DNA of 64,000 nucleotides from Nonlabens arenilitoris (GCF_002954765.1 NZ_MTPW01000001.1:3228501-3292500); one strand, 5' to 3'. Positions 9,067-19,272 are shown, numbered from the stretch's first letter. Program-made: numbers and translations. Notes: a model not told the origin generated them from the letters alone.

Positions 9067-10428
9067 TTAAATAATTCCAGAATTCATTAAATTATAAAAG
9101 ACTAAAATTATTAAAATTATAATATGGAATGGTTTTAATTTGTAATATGCATAATCTTTAAATCGCGTCGCTGCTATAGCAGATAGAGGTATTAAAAATA
9201 ATATTCGATGCCTAGGCACAAAACTTATAAATGAAATTGATAGCATAAAAACTAATGATATTATGATTAATGCAAAACTCTCCGGTGAATAATTAAAATA
9301 TTTCTTTACATTAATGACTAACAAGGGAAGAAAAATACTTAAAACAAATAAATGAGATATTTGAAAAAAATTAGAAAAATCAAAGTATTCATTTAAATAT
9401 TGTATTTGATATTTAAAGCTAACCCTTTTATTATCTATTACTAAACCCGAATATTTAACCGGTGTGATTATATTGACAGTAGGTAAGGCAATAACTTTAA
9501 CTATCCAGCTTTGTTGCATAATTTTATAAGTTACTTGATCCTGTATTTCTTCATTCGATTCTACAAAATTAGTTCGCTTATCAAGAAAAGAAACGATATC
9601 TGCATTTGAATCATTTCCTTCAATATTGCCAAATCGACTGATGTATGGAACAATATATACGAAAGCACCAGAAAGAATGATAGCTAAAAAAGTTAAAATT
9701 GATATTTTTACTGATTTAATAAAAAGTGTAGAACCATTTAGTAATAACTCTCTATATCTAAATAAAAAACACGCAAAAGTTACAGAAAAAAATGTTGCAC
9801 CCCTAAGAAAAAAAACGGGTATCATAATAATAAAAACAATTAAATATTTTTTGTTTAACAAGTAATTAATACCTAAAAAAACTAGATAAAATAGGATTAA
9901 ATCACGATAAACATGCACAAAAGACCATTGTATAAGATAAAGTCCAATTAAAAAAGTAGAATATAATGATAGATTTATTCGTAGTTTAACCACCCTTTCA
10001 AAAACCTTGTGACTCAAATTAATTAGTAATGCATATAGAATCCAAGATGATAAGTATGCAACATAGAGAAAATCTTGGTCATTAAAATCAAAGATATCAG
10101 TGATAAACCTCAAGGTCTTTAAAAACGTCGGGAAAATATTTAAATAACTCAAATCCTGATTTTTACTTTCTCTCAGAAAAAGAGCATCATCACCATATGG
10201 TGATAAAAAATTATCATAATTAAAACTATAAGTTAACAAGTAAACAAAACCAATTCCGCTAATCAAAAGCAAGTTTGTTAAATTTAACTTATCATTTTTA
10301 TAGAAATAACCTGCAGATAGGCATAAAACTAATATAAATATGATCATAAGTGGATTTTGCCCACCTACAAATAAATAAGAAGAGCACCATATTAAACATA
10401 GTAAGAAAACTTTAATCATTTGATTCAA
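9067..10428 (-). CDS. Polytopic membrane protein, probable Wzy-type polysaccharide polymerase
   Basis: This 453-residue protein has about ten to twelve hydrophobic spans and a larger extracytoplasmic loop around residues 265-325. VYRDLILFYLVFLG and FFLRGATFF carry the arginines often seen in EpsG/Wzy-like polymerases. Every Wzx/Wzy cluster needs one polymerase, and this is the only candidate here, which supports the call more than sequence does since Wzy proteins diverge strongly. It overlaps the preceding pyruvyltransferase-family gene by 17 bases. Base composition is very AT-rich, like its neighbours. Confidence 0.7.
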   Translation of the reverse strand: MNQMIKVFLLCLIWCSSYLFVGGQNPLMIIFILVLCLSAGYFYKNDKLNLTNLLLISGIGFVYLLTYSFNYDNFLSPYGDDALFLRESKNQDLSYLNIFPTFLKTLRFITDIFDFNDQDFLYVAYLSSWILYALLINLSHKVFERVVKLRINLSLYSTFLIGLYLIQWSFVHVYRDLILFYLVFLGINYLLNKKYLIVFIIMIPVFFLRGATFFSVTFACFLFRYRELLLNGSTLFIKSVKISILTFLAIILSGAFVYIVPYISRFGNIEGNDSNADIVSFLDKRTNFVESNEEIQDQVTYKIMQQSWIVKVIALPTVNIITPVKYSGLVIDNKRVSFKYQIQYLNEYFDFSNFFQISHLFVLSIFLPLLVINVKKYFNYSPESFALIIISLVFMLSISFISFVPRHRILFLIPLSAIAATRFKDYAYYKLKPFHIIILIILVFYNLMNSGII

Positions 10429-11533
10429 TATAGGTAACCATAGAGTCTATCATAATCTTATATCTATTAACAAAAAAGTCAGCAACTTTGATATCTGATA
10501 CATCTATATTCTTAGCCTTTAAAGTAGAATTAATAAGATTTAAAACTATTTCTTCATTTTCACCTATTTCAATAGTCTTTAAATAAGGAGAGTCAAATTC
10601 CTTTGTAAACTGTTCAATTTTTGGGTCAATATTTAAGCCTATTGATGGTATGTTTAAGATTGAAGCAAAAACTAATCCATGATATCTCATAGAAATAACC
10701 ATATTCATATTTGATATTTGACGAACAAATTGAAAAAAATGATTTTTCCTACTATCATAAATAATCTCGTCATCATAATTAACAAGTACCGATCGATATT
10801 GAAAATCAAGAACACTACAGAAATTTATTATGGTTATTTTATAGAATGGATTTAAAATATTAATATATTTTTGAATAGAATCTAATATTTCCTTATTTCT
10901 TTCAAAATCATGATACCAGTCCCTAACAACTATTCCGATATTTGGTTTAACATTATCTTTTAAAACCTCCTTATCCTTAATAATTTTATCAATGAATAAT
11001 GGATTAAAACAAGGATCACATCCCAATATAGCGTCCTTATGATAAGTTAAACTTAATTTTTCTCTAAGTATAACCAAGGCATCATCTAAATATGATAAGT
11101 CAGGCATAATCTTAAATGGACCTAATCCAATTCCTAGATAAATTGATTTCCTAAACTTTAAATTAGCCTTTCCAAATCTCTTTTTAAACGTAAAGAGAAA
11201 TTCTCTAGAATTATTAAATTGAAATTTAATTTTTCTTAAAAGCTCGTCTTTTACAGCATTACTACTATTAATTGTAAAATGCTGATTACCACCTCCATAA
11301 ATCCTAAAATTAGCTGTTATATCTATTTTATCTGAACGATCGAAGTAAGTTACATTTGGAAAACTTTCTTTTGCTTCTTGTGGAATATTATCTTTGTTGT
11401 AACAAAATACAATAATTGTACTTCCAGAAAATCTTTCTGTCAACTCCAACAAGATACTTATCAACATGGCGTCATCACCCAAATTAGACCCGTAACCTCC
11501 AGTTAAAAGAAAGTCTGTAGAAACTTTACGCAT
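10412..11533 (-). CDS. Polysaccharide pyruvyl transferase family protein (WcaK/CsaB-like)
   Basis: This 373-residue protein starts with GGYGSNLGDDAML at residues 12-24, the typical opening of the family. Near residue 290 it has ISMRYHGLVFASILNIPSIG, the conserved RxHG motif. Characterised members add a pyruvate ketal to a sugar from phosphoenolpyruvate, giving another negative charge; some act as plain glycosyltransferases. It overlaps both the upstream wzx reading frame (8 bases) and the wzy-like gene (17 bases). Family call is firm; pyruvylation is inferred. Confidence 0.86.
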   Translation of the reverse strand: MRKVSTDFLLTGGYGSNLGDDAMLISILLELTERFSGSTIIVFCYNKDNIPQEAKESFPNVTYFDRSDKIDITANFRIYGGGNQHFTINSSNAVKDELLRKIKFQFNNSREFLFTFKKRFGKANLKFRKSIYLGIGLGPFKIMPDLSYLDDALVILREKLSLTYHKDAILGCDPCFNPLFIDKIIKDKEVLKDNVKPNIGIVVRDWYHDFERNKEILDSIQKYINILNPFYKITIINFCSVLDFQYRSVLVNYDDEIIYDSRKNHFFQFVRQISNMNMVISMRYHGLVFASILNIPSIGLNIDPKIEQFTKEFDSPYLKTIEIGENEEIVLNLINSTLKAKNIDVSDIKVADFFVNRYKIMIDSMVTYIESND

Positions 11534-12951
11534 TATATTTAAAGAATTTTGTGATGAATAAAAAATTAAAAAATAAGTAAAAAAGTAGTAAACTTAATTG
11601 TAAATACCAGTAATCGAGTAAAAAATGATTAAGAAACAGAAAGAAAACTGTTAATAAAACAGGTTTTGAAAGTACAATTTTAAATGGTAGAATTTTATTA
11701 AGAAGCAATCTAATTATTAGATAAATAATATTTATAATGAATGACAATAATAAAGAATAACAGAGTCTTAAAATTTCAGGTTGCAAATTGAAAATATAGA
11801 AATATCCTAATAATAGACAAACAGTCCATATTAGATTACTTTCCAAACTTATCCAAGTTTTATTACTCAATGTAATTATTCTAAAAAAACTAGTTTTAAA
11901 AATCATCACGAAGGTTATAATCATAAGAACATAATAAACTATTTCACTATGGTTACTATTATAATACTCCTCTCCGAGAAAATAAAACAAAAAAGATTTC
12001 AAAATTAGGCTTAAAATAAAAATTGAAAAAGCAATAATTATTGACAAATTAAAGTCGCTCCATTTATTCTTTTCTGTAAATTTAGACCTATTCAGTGCTG
12101 ATATGATTGGATTACTAACTGTGCTAATTATAAAAACAATATAAATCTGGATTATTCCTAAAAATTGAAATAGCGCAAATTCTTCATAACCTATTTTGCT
12201 AAGACAAAAAGTTTCAACAATAAACCTAGTAGGTAAAAATATTAACTGACTCAACAATAACGGAAACGAATAGAGAAACACTTTTTTGGTAACAACTGAA
12301 GAAAACGATTTGACTTTAAAAGAAAAAAAATTGCTCTTACGATTGACCCAAAGAAGCGAGAAATAATTAAAAGCGTAGTAGATAAATAAGGAAAGAATGC
12401 CTCCTATTACACCGTAATAGCTAACTAAGTAAATTTGAATGGGTATTGAAAGAACTCCAGCAATGAAAGCACTTTTCGCGATATTTTTGAACCTTTCTCG
12501 ACCTGAAAAAAAACCTACACTAATAGTATAAAAACACAAAATATTAATGGTAAGAAAAGTAATTTGACAGAGAAAGAAGAAATCTCAACAATTTCAGAAT
12601 CTATAAAGCTAAGTAAATACGGAATATTAAATAGGACAATTAAAGCAACTAAACTTAGTATAAAAGATAAAAAAATAAAGATGTGTGTATTTTAATCAAT
12701 TCACTTTTTACATCTGTCTTGGAACTAAAATAAATAGCAGCAACACTTAATGAAGACCCAGCAATAACTAAACTTAAATTTAGAATATTTCTATAATAGG
12801 TTAATTCAGAAAAATCTTCTTTAGATAATAATTTTACCGTTATTAATGTAAAGGCTAATATAGCAAGTCTAGAAACTATCAGTCCGAAAGCATTCCAACT
12901 TATGTTCTTAAACAAGTTAGAGACCAAAATTGTTTTCAATTTTAACGCCAT
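11526..12951 (-). pseudogene. wzx: Wzx flippase (polysaccharide/MATE-like), broken by two frameshifts
   Basis: Three consecutive reading frames together give one flippase of about 475 residues, the usual Wzx length. Frame 1 starts at 12951 (MALKLKTILVSNLFKN) and stops near 12655. Frame 2 supplies about 44 hydrophobic residues, including LSLVALIVLFNIP. Frame 3 runs from about 12539 to 11526. One extra base in the A7 run at 12669-12675 and one in the A4 run at 12538-12541 would restore a single frame. The intact protein would flip the lipid-linked repeat unit across the inner membrane and is essential for the pathway, so either the breaks are sequencing errors or the cluster is silent. It lies directly after wecC. 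Confidence 0.85.
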
Positions 12952-14163
12952 CTATCTATTAAATACTCCACAAAAATCCAATATCAACTTATCAGAATCC
13001 TTTGGCAATTGTTTAAACTCATCATGAGCAACTAAATAAACTACTATATCAGCTTTCGCGAAAGCGGTTTTATAATCGGTTATTTTGAATACCTTATGAT
13101 CATTAATGTTAGGTTCTACAATATAGTATTCCTCATCATTTGCATCTTGAAGTACTTTTTGCGCAATATACTTCGCTGGTGACTCTCGTAAATCATCAAT
13201 ATTAGGTTTAAAAGCCAGTCCCATGATGGCAATACTAGGCTTACGACCGTGCTTGAGTTGAAATTGTAACTTTGCGGTTTTCACCTTCTCTGCACACCAG
13301 AATGATTTATAATTGTTAATCTCACGGGCCTTCCCTATTATTTGTGATTCCATAGGGAAATCTGCTGTGATAAAATAAGGATCTACCGCTATACAATGTC
13401 CTCCTACACCACAACCTGGTTGTAAAATAGTAACTCGTGGATGTTTATTAGCCAGCTCAATCAGTTCCCAAACATTTATTCCCGCTTTATCACAAATGAG
13501 AGATAACTCATTTGCAAATGCAATTTGTACATCTCTTGAAGAGTTCTCCACTAGCTTACACATCTCTGCCGTTCTAGCGTTTGTAGGGTGTAAAGCGCCT
13601 TTTACATAATTGGAATAAAAAGAAATTGCTTTTTCAGTACTTGCAGCATTGACACCACCTATTACTCTATCATTATGCACTAGTTCATGCATAACGTTAC
13701 CTGGTAAGACTCTTTCTGGACAGTAGGCTATAAAAAGTTTATCTTTAAGTTCAGGACGGTTTTCATAAATGAAATCCATCATTTTTTCCGTCGTCCCTAC
13801 TGGAGAAGTAGATTCTATGATATACAAATCACCTTCTTTTAATAACGGAAGCACTGCTCTTGTTGCTGCTTCTACGAACGAAATATCAGGTTCATTTTTA
13901 TCCTTAAAAGGAGTAGGAACAACGATTAAATAATTATTAGCCTCTACTGGCGTTGTTGCCGCTTGAAGATAGCCTTTATCCACTGCTATAGCAACAGCTT
14001 CATCCAAGGAAGGTTCAACTATATGAATTTCACCTCTATTTATGGTATCCACTACTTGTTGATTAATATCAACTCCATGAACATTTACTTCGTTTGAAGC
14101 TATCAATGCTGCGGTAGGAAGACCTATATAGCCCAACCCTATCATTACTACTTCTGGTTGCAT
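12952..14163 (-). CDS. wecC: UDP-N-acetyl-D-mannosamine dehydrogenase
   Basis: This 403-residue nucleotide-sugar dehydrogenase has an N-terminal Rossmann motif IGLGYIGLP at 8-16 and the catalytic cysteine in GGHCIAVDPYF (Cys257). It oxidises UDP-ManNAc twice to UDP-ManNAcA with NAD+. The call as wecC rests on similarity to the WecC subgroup and on the wecB gene immediately upstream (4 bases away). Residues near 373-377 (AFAKA) are encoded by a copy of the dispersed palindrome. It is one of three such dehydrogenases in the cluster. Confidence 0.92.
   Translation of the reverse strand: MQPEVVMIGLGYIGLPTAALIASNEVNVHGVDINQQVVDTINRGEIHIVEPSLDEAVAIAVDKGYLQAATTPVEANNYLIVVPTPFKDKNEPDISFVEAATRAVLPLLKEGDLYIIESTSPVGTTEKMMDFIYENRPELKDKLFIAYCPERVLPGNVMHELVHNDRVIGGVNAASTEKAISFYSNYVKGALHPTNARTAEMCKLVENSSRDVQIAFANELSLICDKAGINVWELIELANKHPRVTILQPGCGVGGHCIAVDPYFITADFPMESQIIGKAREINNYKSFWCAEKVKTAKLQFQLKHGRKPSIAIMGLAFKPNIDDLRESPAKYIAQKVLQDANDEEYYIVEPNINDHKVFKITDYKTAFAKADIVVYLVAHDEFKQLPKDSDKLILDFCGVFNR
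13052..13065. repeat. Dispersed palindrome copy 2 (perfect 14-mer)
   Basis: Perfect GCTTTCGCGAAAGC inside wecC, read as AFAKA near the C-terminus. The left flank is A rather than C, as in copy 1. Confidence 0.95.
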
Positions 14164-14167
14164 GTTG

Positions 14168-15295
14168 TTACTTATGATTTTTAATAAATTCTACAATACG
14201 ATGACAAGCTTTACCATCACCATATGGATTGTGTAATTTACTCATTTCAGTAAATCGATCTGAATTATTAAGCAAATTTAGTGTTTCAGAAACAATTAAA
14301 TCTTTGTCAGTACCCACAAGAATAACTGTTCCCGCTTCAACAGCTTCAGGGCGCTCAGTCGTATCCCTCATTACTAAAACTGGCTTTCCTAAACTAGGAG
14401 CCTCTTCTTGAACGCCTCCACTATCTGTAATAATTAGTTTAGATCGATTCATAAGCCAAATAAAATCTTCATAAGCAAGTGGATTGATAAGCATAATGTT
14501 ACTAATACCTGCTAAAATCCGTTTCACTGGTTCTTGTACTTTAGGATTTAAATGAACTGGATAAATAATTAAATGCTCAGGCTTTTCTAATGCGATTTCT
14601 TTTAAAGCCTCGCAAATACGGATAAAACCATCACCATGATTCTCTCTACGATGACCGGTAACGAGAAGTACTTCCTTATCACCTATATCATGATTTAGCT
14701 TTTTTATGAGATCACTAGGATCATTATTCACCTTATTCACACTCTCAAGCAAGGCATCAATTACCGTATTACCTGTGATCACAATTTGATGGGATGGTAT
14801 ATTTTCTTTAAGTAAATTACTTTCAGATGTTATAGTAGGAGCAAAATGAAAATCTGCAATTCTACCGGTAACCTGTCGATTAATTTCTTCAGGAAAAGGA
14901 GACCATTTATTATCTGTTCGCAATCCTGCTTCTACATGACATACTTTGGATTGATTATAAAATGCCGCTATACTTGTTGCCATTGTTGTAGAAGTATCTC
15001 CATGTACAAACACGTAATCTGGATTGAAATCTTCTAAAACAGGCTTCATACCTGTTACTATATCTGCTGTCAGCGAATAAAGATTTTGGCCTGGCTTCAT
15101 TAAGTCCAGATCAAAATCAGGAGTAATGTCAAAAAATTGCAATACCTGATCCAACATTTCCCTATGTTGTGCCGTAACACAAACTTTTGTTTCAAAAGAT
15201 TCTTTATGTTTCAAAAACTCTTTAACAAGAGGAGCCATTTTTATAGCCTCGGGTCTTGTCCCGAATACAATTAGAACTTTTTTTAGTACTGCCAT
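14168..15295 (-). CDS. wecB: UDP-N-acetylglucosamine 2-epimerase (non-hydrolysing)
   Basis: This 375-residue GT-B-fold enzyme interconverts UDP-GlcNAc and UDP-ManNAc and so feeds WecC. Family motifs are FGTRPEAIKMAPL at the N-terminus, VHGDTSTT, HVEAGLRT, a GHRRENHG loop, and DSGGVQEEAPSLGKPVLVMR near the C-terminus. Length matches the family. A TAnnTTTG element about 33 bases upstream suggests it also has its own promoter after the 124-base gap that separates it from the UDP-glucose dehydrogenase gene. Confidence 0.95.
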   Translation of the reverse strand: MAVLKKVLIVFGTRPEAIKMAPLVKEFLKHKESFETKVCVTAQHREMLDQVLQFFDITPDFDLDLMKPGQNLYSLTADIVTGMKPVLEDFNPDYVFVHGDTSTTMATSIAAFYNQSKVCHVEAGLRTDNKWSPFPEEINRQVTGRIADFHFAPTITSESNLLKENIPSHQIVITGNTVIDALLESVNKVNNDPSDLIKKLNHDIGDKEVLLVTGHRRENHGDGFIRICEALKEIALEKPEHLIIYPVHLNPKVQEPVKRILAGISNIMLINPLAYEDFIWLMNRSKLIITDSGGVQEEAPSLGKPVLVMRDTTERPEAVEAGTVILVGTDKDLIVSETLNLLNNSDRFTEMSKLHNPYGDGKACHRIVEFIKNHK

Positions 15296-15327
15296 TTCTA
15301 AATCTTTAATTTTTTAAACAAAAGCTG

Positions 15328-15335
15328 CAAAGATA
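15328..15335 (-). promoter_or_regulatory. Candidate -7 element before wecB
   Basis: Minus-strand TATCTTTG fits the Bacteroidota -7 consensus TAnnTTTG, 33 bases before the wecB start and in the longest gap of the cluster. No good -33 TTG at the expected distance, so only moderate support. Confidence 0.45.
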
Positions 15336-15419
15336 AATAGATTAAATCATTTTAATGACTGCATTCTCATTTATAATCACCAAATAGTCACCTAATTAAA
15401 AGTTCTAAATATGGATATA

Positions 15420-16820
15420 TTACCCTTTTCCTATTTTATAAAACTCAAAGCCAATTTCTCTCATTAATTCATCACTCAATAATCGTCTCCCATCAAACAA
15501 GAAAGCTGGCTTTAACATTGAATTATAAATTTTACTCCAGTCATAAGTCACAAATTCATCCCACTCTGTTAATATAGCCACCGCATGTGCATTTTCTACA
15601 GCATCGTAAGGTGAATTTGAAACTTCAACCAAATCTCTATTTTCTTCTGTACTTCTTGAACCTAAATAATCCAAATCAGAAAAAATTTGATCTTTTGTCA
15701 CTTTAGGATCATATATGACTAGCTCTGCCTGTTCACTTAATAAGTAATCAGCCACATAAATTGCAGCAGACTCTCTGGTATCATTGGTGTCCTTCTTAAA
15801 CGCCCATCCTAATATTGCAATACGCTTACCCGAAACAGTATTAAATAAGGTTTCGACTATTTTCTTAGCAAAACGTCTTTTCTGATAATCATTCATGATA
15901 ATGACTTGCTCCCAATAATCTGCAACTTCGTTTAAACCATAAGATTTAGATATATATACTAAGTTTAAAATATCCTTTTGAAAACAAGAACCACCAAAGC
16001 CTACAGAAGCTTTTAAAAATTTTGAACCAATTCGACTATCAGAGCCGATTGCTCTGGCTACCTCATCCACATCTGCCTCTGTTACCTCACATAATTCTGA
16101 CAAAGAATTAATACTACTTACTCGCTGCGCTAAAAATGCATTTGCAGTTAGCTTAGATAATTCAGAAGACCAAACATTAGTGGTCAGTATACGATCTTTT
16201 GGCACCCAATTAGCATACACATCAACTAATGCTTGTTGTGCTAACCTTCCATTTTCAGTCTCTTCACCACCGATTAGGACCCGATCTGGGTTTAATAAAT
16301 CAGAAACAGCAGTCCCTTCAGCAAGAAATTCAGGATTAGATAAAATATCAAAATGAACTCCATTACCCGTATTGTCTAATATACGTTTTAAGGCCTCGGC
16401 TGTACGAACAGGCAACGTCGATTTTTCAACAATAATTTTATCTGATGTGGCCACAGTAGCTATTTGTCTAGCGCATAATTCTATGTATTTTAAATCTGCT
16501 GCCATTCCTTTTCCTACACCATATGTTTTAGTCGGAGTATTAACAGAAATGAATATCATATCTGCATCTTGTATAGCTTGATTTACATTTGTAGAAAAAA
16601 ACAAATTTCTTCCTCTCGCTTCATTCACTAAAGATGCTAATCCCGGTTCATATATAGGAATGTAATCCGTATCAGGATTATTCCAAGCTTTAATTCGGTT
16701 ATCATTAATATCCACAACATTAACATTAATATGCGGACATTTTGCAGCAATCATTGTCATTGTAGGTCCTCCTACATATCCTGCACCTATACAACAGATA
16801 TTCTTAATTTCTTTCAACAT
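15420..16820 (-). CDS. UDP-glucose 6-dehydrogenase, animal/plant-like type
   Basis: This 466-residue enzyme oxidises UDP-glucose to UDP-glucuronate with NAD+. It has [19 protein letters not shown] at 11-29, [12 protein letters not shown] near 132, and the catalytic cysteine in [13 protein letters not shown] (Cys279). The wording of these motifs is that of the UGDH subgroup known from animals and plants, not the common shorter bacterial Ugd. Such versions do occur in Bacteroidota. It supplies uronic acid for the polymer. It lies 17 bases after the TviB-like dehydrogenase gene. Confidence 0.93.
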   Translation of the reverse strand: MLKEIKNICCIGAGYVGGPTMTMIAAKCPHINVNVVDINDNRIKAWNNPDTDYIPIYEPGLASLVNEARGRNLFFSTNVNQAIQDADMIFISVNTPTKTYGVGKGMAADLKYIELCARQIATVATSDKIIVEKSTLPVRTAEALKRILDNTGNGVHFDILSNPEFLAEGTAVSDLLNPDRVLIGGEETENGRLAQQALVDVYANWVPKDRILTTNVWSSELSKLTANAFLAQRVSSINSLSELCEVTEADVDEVARAIGSDSRIGSKFLKASVGFGGSCFQKDILNLVYISKSYGLNEVADYWEQVIIMNDYQKRRFAKKIVETLFNTVSGKRIAILGWAFKKDTNDTRESAAIYVADYLLSEQAELVIYDPKVTKDQIFSDLDYLGSRSTEENRDLVEVSNSPYDAVENAHAVAILTEWDEFVTYDWSKIYNSMLKPAFLFDGRRLLSDELMREIGFEFYKIGKG

Positions 16821-16837
16821 TATTTATTTTAAAGTCT

Positions 16838-18115
16838 TTATAAAGTTTGATCAGCTTTAGTTCCTAAGACACCTTTAACATCATAAACCACAGTATTTTC
16901 ATGAGATATAACATTTAAATCCATTTCTAAGAACTCATTGTGTGCTACCGCTAAAACAATGGCATCATATTTATCTCCATTTAAATTAATTAAATTTCTA
17001 ATCCCATATTCATATTCCACAATATCTGGATTAGCTAAAGGATCATAGACCGTAGCATTTATGCTAAAATCAATAAGATTATTGTAGATATCAATCACTT
17101 TAGTATTACGCACATCAGGACAATTTTCTTTAAAAGTAAATCCTAAGATCAAGACCTTAGAATCTTTTAATATAATATCTTCAGAAATCATCAATTTCAC
17201 TACTTGTGAAGCAACATAACTTCCCATACTATCATTGACACGCCTTCCGGCAAGTATAATTTCTGGATGATACCCAACAGCTTGCGCCTTTTGAGCTAAA
17301 TAATATGGATCAACACCTATACAATGACCTCCTACTAAACCAGGAGTGAACGGCAAAAAATTCCATTTAGTTCTTGCAGCCGCTAACACATCATTAGTAC
17401 TAATATTAAGTCTATTAAATATTTTAGCTAGTTCATTTACAAATGCTATATTAATATCTCTTTGAGAATTCTCTATAACTTTTGCTGCTTCAGCAACCTT
17501 AATAGAGGGCGCCATATGTGTTCCAGCAGTGATTACGCTCTTATACAAATTATCTACGTAAAGAGCTGCTTGAGAATTACTGCCTGAGGTCACCTTGAGT
17601 ATTTTTTCGATAGTGTGTAATTTATCTCCGGGATTAATACGCTCTGGTGAATAACCTAAATAAAAATCCTCATTAAAAACAAGATTACTGACCTCTTCTA
17701 ATATTGGCGCACATTCTTCTTCGGTAACTCCTGGATAGACAGTTGATTCATAAATCACAAAATCTCCTTTTTTAAGATACTTCCCTATTGTTTTACTGGC
17801 TTTCAATAAAGGAGCTAACATAGGTTTATTATGTTCATCTATGGGTGTTGGAACAGTGACTATATAAATATTAGAATCTAAAATATCATTCTCTAAAGAG
17901 GTGCAATAAAGTCCTCTACTAGCATCATTCGAATCTTTAAGAACCCTAGTTAACTCATCATTTGTTAACTCTAATGTACTATCGATTCCATTATTAATTT
18001 CATTAACTCTTGATGAATTGATATCAAAACCTATAACATTATATTTTGTAGCAAATAATCTAGCTAATGGTAAGCCCACGTAACCCAGACCTATAATAGT
18101 TATTTTTTTTTTCAT
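16838..18115 (-). CDS. Nucleotide-sugar dehydrogenase, TviB/WbpO-like
   Basis: This 425-residue dehydrogenase has the Rossmann motif [11 protein letters not shown] at 8-18 and catalytic Cys265 in [14 protein letters not shown]. It resembles the Vi-antigen TviB / Pseudomonas WbpO group, which makes UDP-GlcNAcA or UDP-GalNAcA. The upstream neighbour is a TviC/WbpP-like 4-epimerase, the usual partner, so UDP-N-acetylgalactosaminuronate is a likely end product. The 50-base gap to the epimerase gene holds a decayed palindrome copy. Confidence 0.9.
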   Translation of the reverse strand: MKKKITIIGLGYVGLPLARLFATKYNVIGFDINSSRVNEINNGIDSTLELTNDELTRVLKDSNDASRGLYCTSLENDILDSNIYIVTVPTPIDEHNKPMLAPLLKASKTIGKYLKKGDFVIYESTVYPGVTEEECAPILEEVSNLVFNEDFYLGYSPERINPGDKLHTIEKILKVTSGSNSQAALYVDNLYKSVITAGTHMAPSIKVAEAAKVIENSQRDINIAFVNELAKIFNRLNISTNDVLAAARTKWNFLPFTPGLVGGHCIGVDPYYLAQKAQAVGYHPEIILAGRRVNDSMGSYVASQVVKLMISEDIILKDSKVLILGFTFKENCPDVRNTKVIDIYNNLIDFSINATVYDPLANPDIVEYEYGIRNLINLNGDKYDAIVLAVAHNEFLEMDLNVISHENTVVYDVKGVLGTKADQTL

Positions 18116-18140
18116 TAAATTGATGACACTGATTTATCAT

Positions 18141-18154
18141 GCTTTTGCGAAAGC
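18141..18154. repeat. Decayed palindrome copy (one mismatch)
   Basis: GCTTTTGCGAAAGC differs from the repeated 14-mer by one C-to-T change, and is followed by CG as in the full copies. It lies between the tviB-like and tviC-like genes. Confidence 0.75.
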
Positions 18155-18165
18155 GAAATTAACAA

Positions 18166-19134
18166 TTATAAATGAGACCAATACCATTGTACAGCTTCAT
18201 CTAATCCATCTTTTAAATTGAATTCAGGCTGATAATTTAAAATCTGCTTTGCTTTCTCAATTGTGGCTAGAGAATGTGGTACATCGCCTTCTCGTACCGA
18301 ACCATAGATCACGTCAACATCCAAAATAGATTTATCATATCTAGACAAAGACTTTTTCAATAATTCAACTAACGTTTTAAGATTTGTACGTTCACCATAG
18401 GCTACATTAAATACAGAATTTACTGCTAGAGGATGATTAGTAAGCATAGCTTTTTCATTTGCTTGAATGACATTATCTATATAAGTAAAATCCCTAGAAT
18501 AAGATCCATCACCATTAATTGTAGGTGATTGTTTATTCATTAATTGTTTTGTGAACAATGGTATAACAGCTGCATAAGCTCCATTAGGGTCTTGTTTACG
18601 ACCAAACACATTGAAATATCTTAAACCTATCGTATCTAAACCGTAAGTCTTATAAAAAACATCAGCATATAATTCATTCACATATTTTGTAATCGCATAA
18701 GGTGACAATGGCTTCCCTATATGTTCTTCAACTTTAGGTATTGCTTTTGAGTCACCGTAAGTAGAGGAGCTCGCAGCATAAACCATTTTTTTAACTCCTG
18801 CCTCCTTACAGGCAACTAACATATTTAAAAAACCACCTACATTGACTTCATTTGAGGTAATAGGATCATTAATAGATCTAGGCACACTTCCCAACGCAGC
18901 TTGATGTAAAACGTAATCTCTATCAAAAACAGCTTTATGACAAATATTAATTTCACGAATATCACCCTTTAAAAAACTGAAGTTGGGTCTCAGCAAAAGG
19001 TTATTAATATTATCAAGAGAACCTGTTGCTAAGTTATCAAGACCTAAAACATCATGCCCTTTACTAACAAAATATTCACAAAGATTACTACCGATAAATC
19101 CAGCAGCACCAGTAATTAAAATTTTTAAAGACAT
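18166..19134 (-). CDS. UDP-N-acetylglucosamine 4-epimerase, TviC/WbpP-like
   Basis: This extended short-chain dehydrogenase has GAAGFIGSN at 9-17 and a YAITK catalytic motif at 146-150. It resembles the WbpP/TviC subgroup, which interconverts UDP-GlcNAc and UDP-GalNAc. The start chosen is the ATG at 19134 (MSLKILITG, 322 residues); an upstream in-frame start at 19194 would add 20 hydrophobic residues unlike the family and would lie upstream of the likely promoter. It is the first gene of the polysaccharide operon and pairs with the TviB-like dehydrogenase. Confidence 0.92.
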   Translation of the reverse strand: MSLKILITGAAGFIGSNLCEYFVSKGHDVLGLDNLATGSLDNINNLLLRPNFSFLKGDIREINICHKAVFDRDYVLHQAALGSVPRSINDPITSNEVNVGGFLNMLVACKEAGVKKMVYAASSSTYGDSKAIPKVEEHIGKPLSPYAITKYVNELYADVFYKTYGLDTIGLRYFNVFGRKQDPNGAYAAVIPLFTKQLMNKQSPTINGDGSYSRDFTYIDNVIQANEKAMLTNHPLAVNSVFNVAYGERTNLKTLVELLKKSLSRYDKSILDVDVIYGSVREGDVPHSLATIEKAKQILNYQPEFNLKDGLDEAVQWYWSHL

Positions 19135-19166
19135 AATTAAATAATACAATTTGAGGTCAAAGAAGA

Positions 19167-19174
19167 CAAATGTA
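19167..19174 (-). promoter_or_regulatory. Candidate -7 element of the polysaccharide operon
   Basis: Minus-strand TACATTTG matches TAnnTTTG, 33 bases before the tviC-like start, in the divergent gap with the OmpA-like gene. No clear -33 element is seen. Confidence 0.5.
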
Positions 19175-19272
19175 ATAAGAAACCATAGATACATATGTAT
19201 TTATAATTTATACACACATTTAAAATAAAAGTAAAACTTTTCATAAAAAGGTTAGGTTTAGTGTAATAATTA

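Noticed and set aside
1..19134. Prophage or transposon origin of the polysaccharide cluster
   Set aside because: No integrase, transposase, terminal repeats or tRNA attachment site is seen; only AT-rich composition hints at transfer.
18166..19194. Longer tviC-like start at 19194
   Set aside because: The added 20 residues are hydrophobic and not family-like, and lie upstream of the likely promoter.
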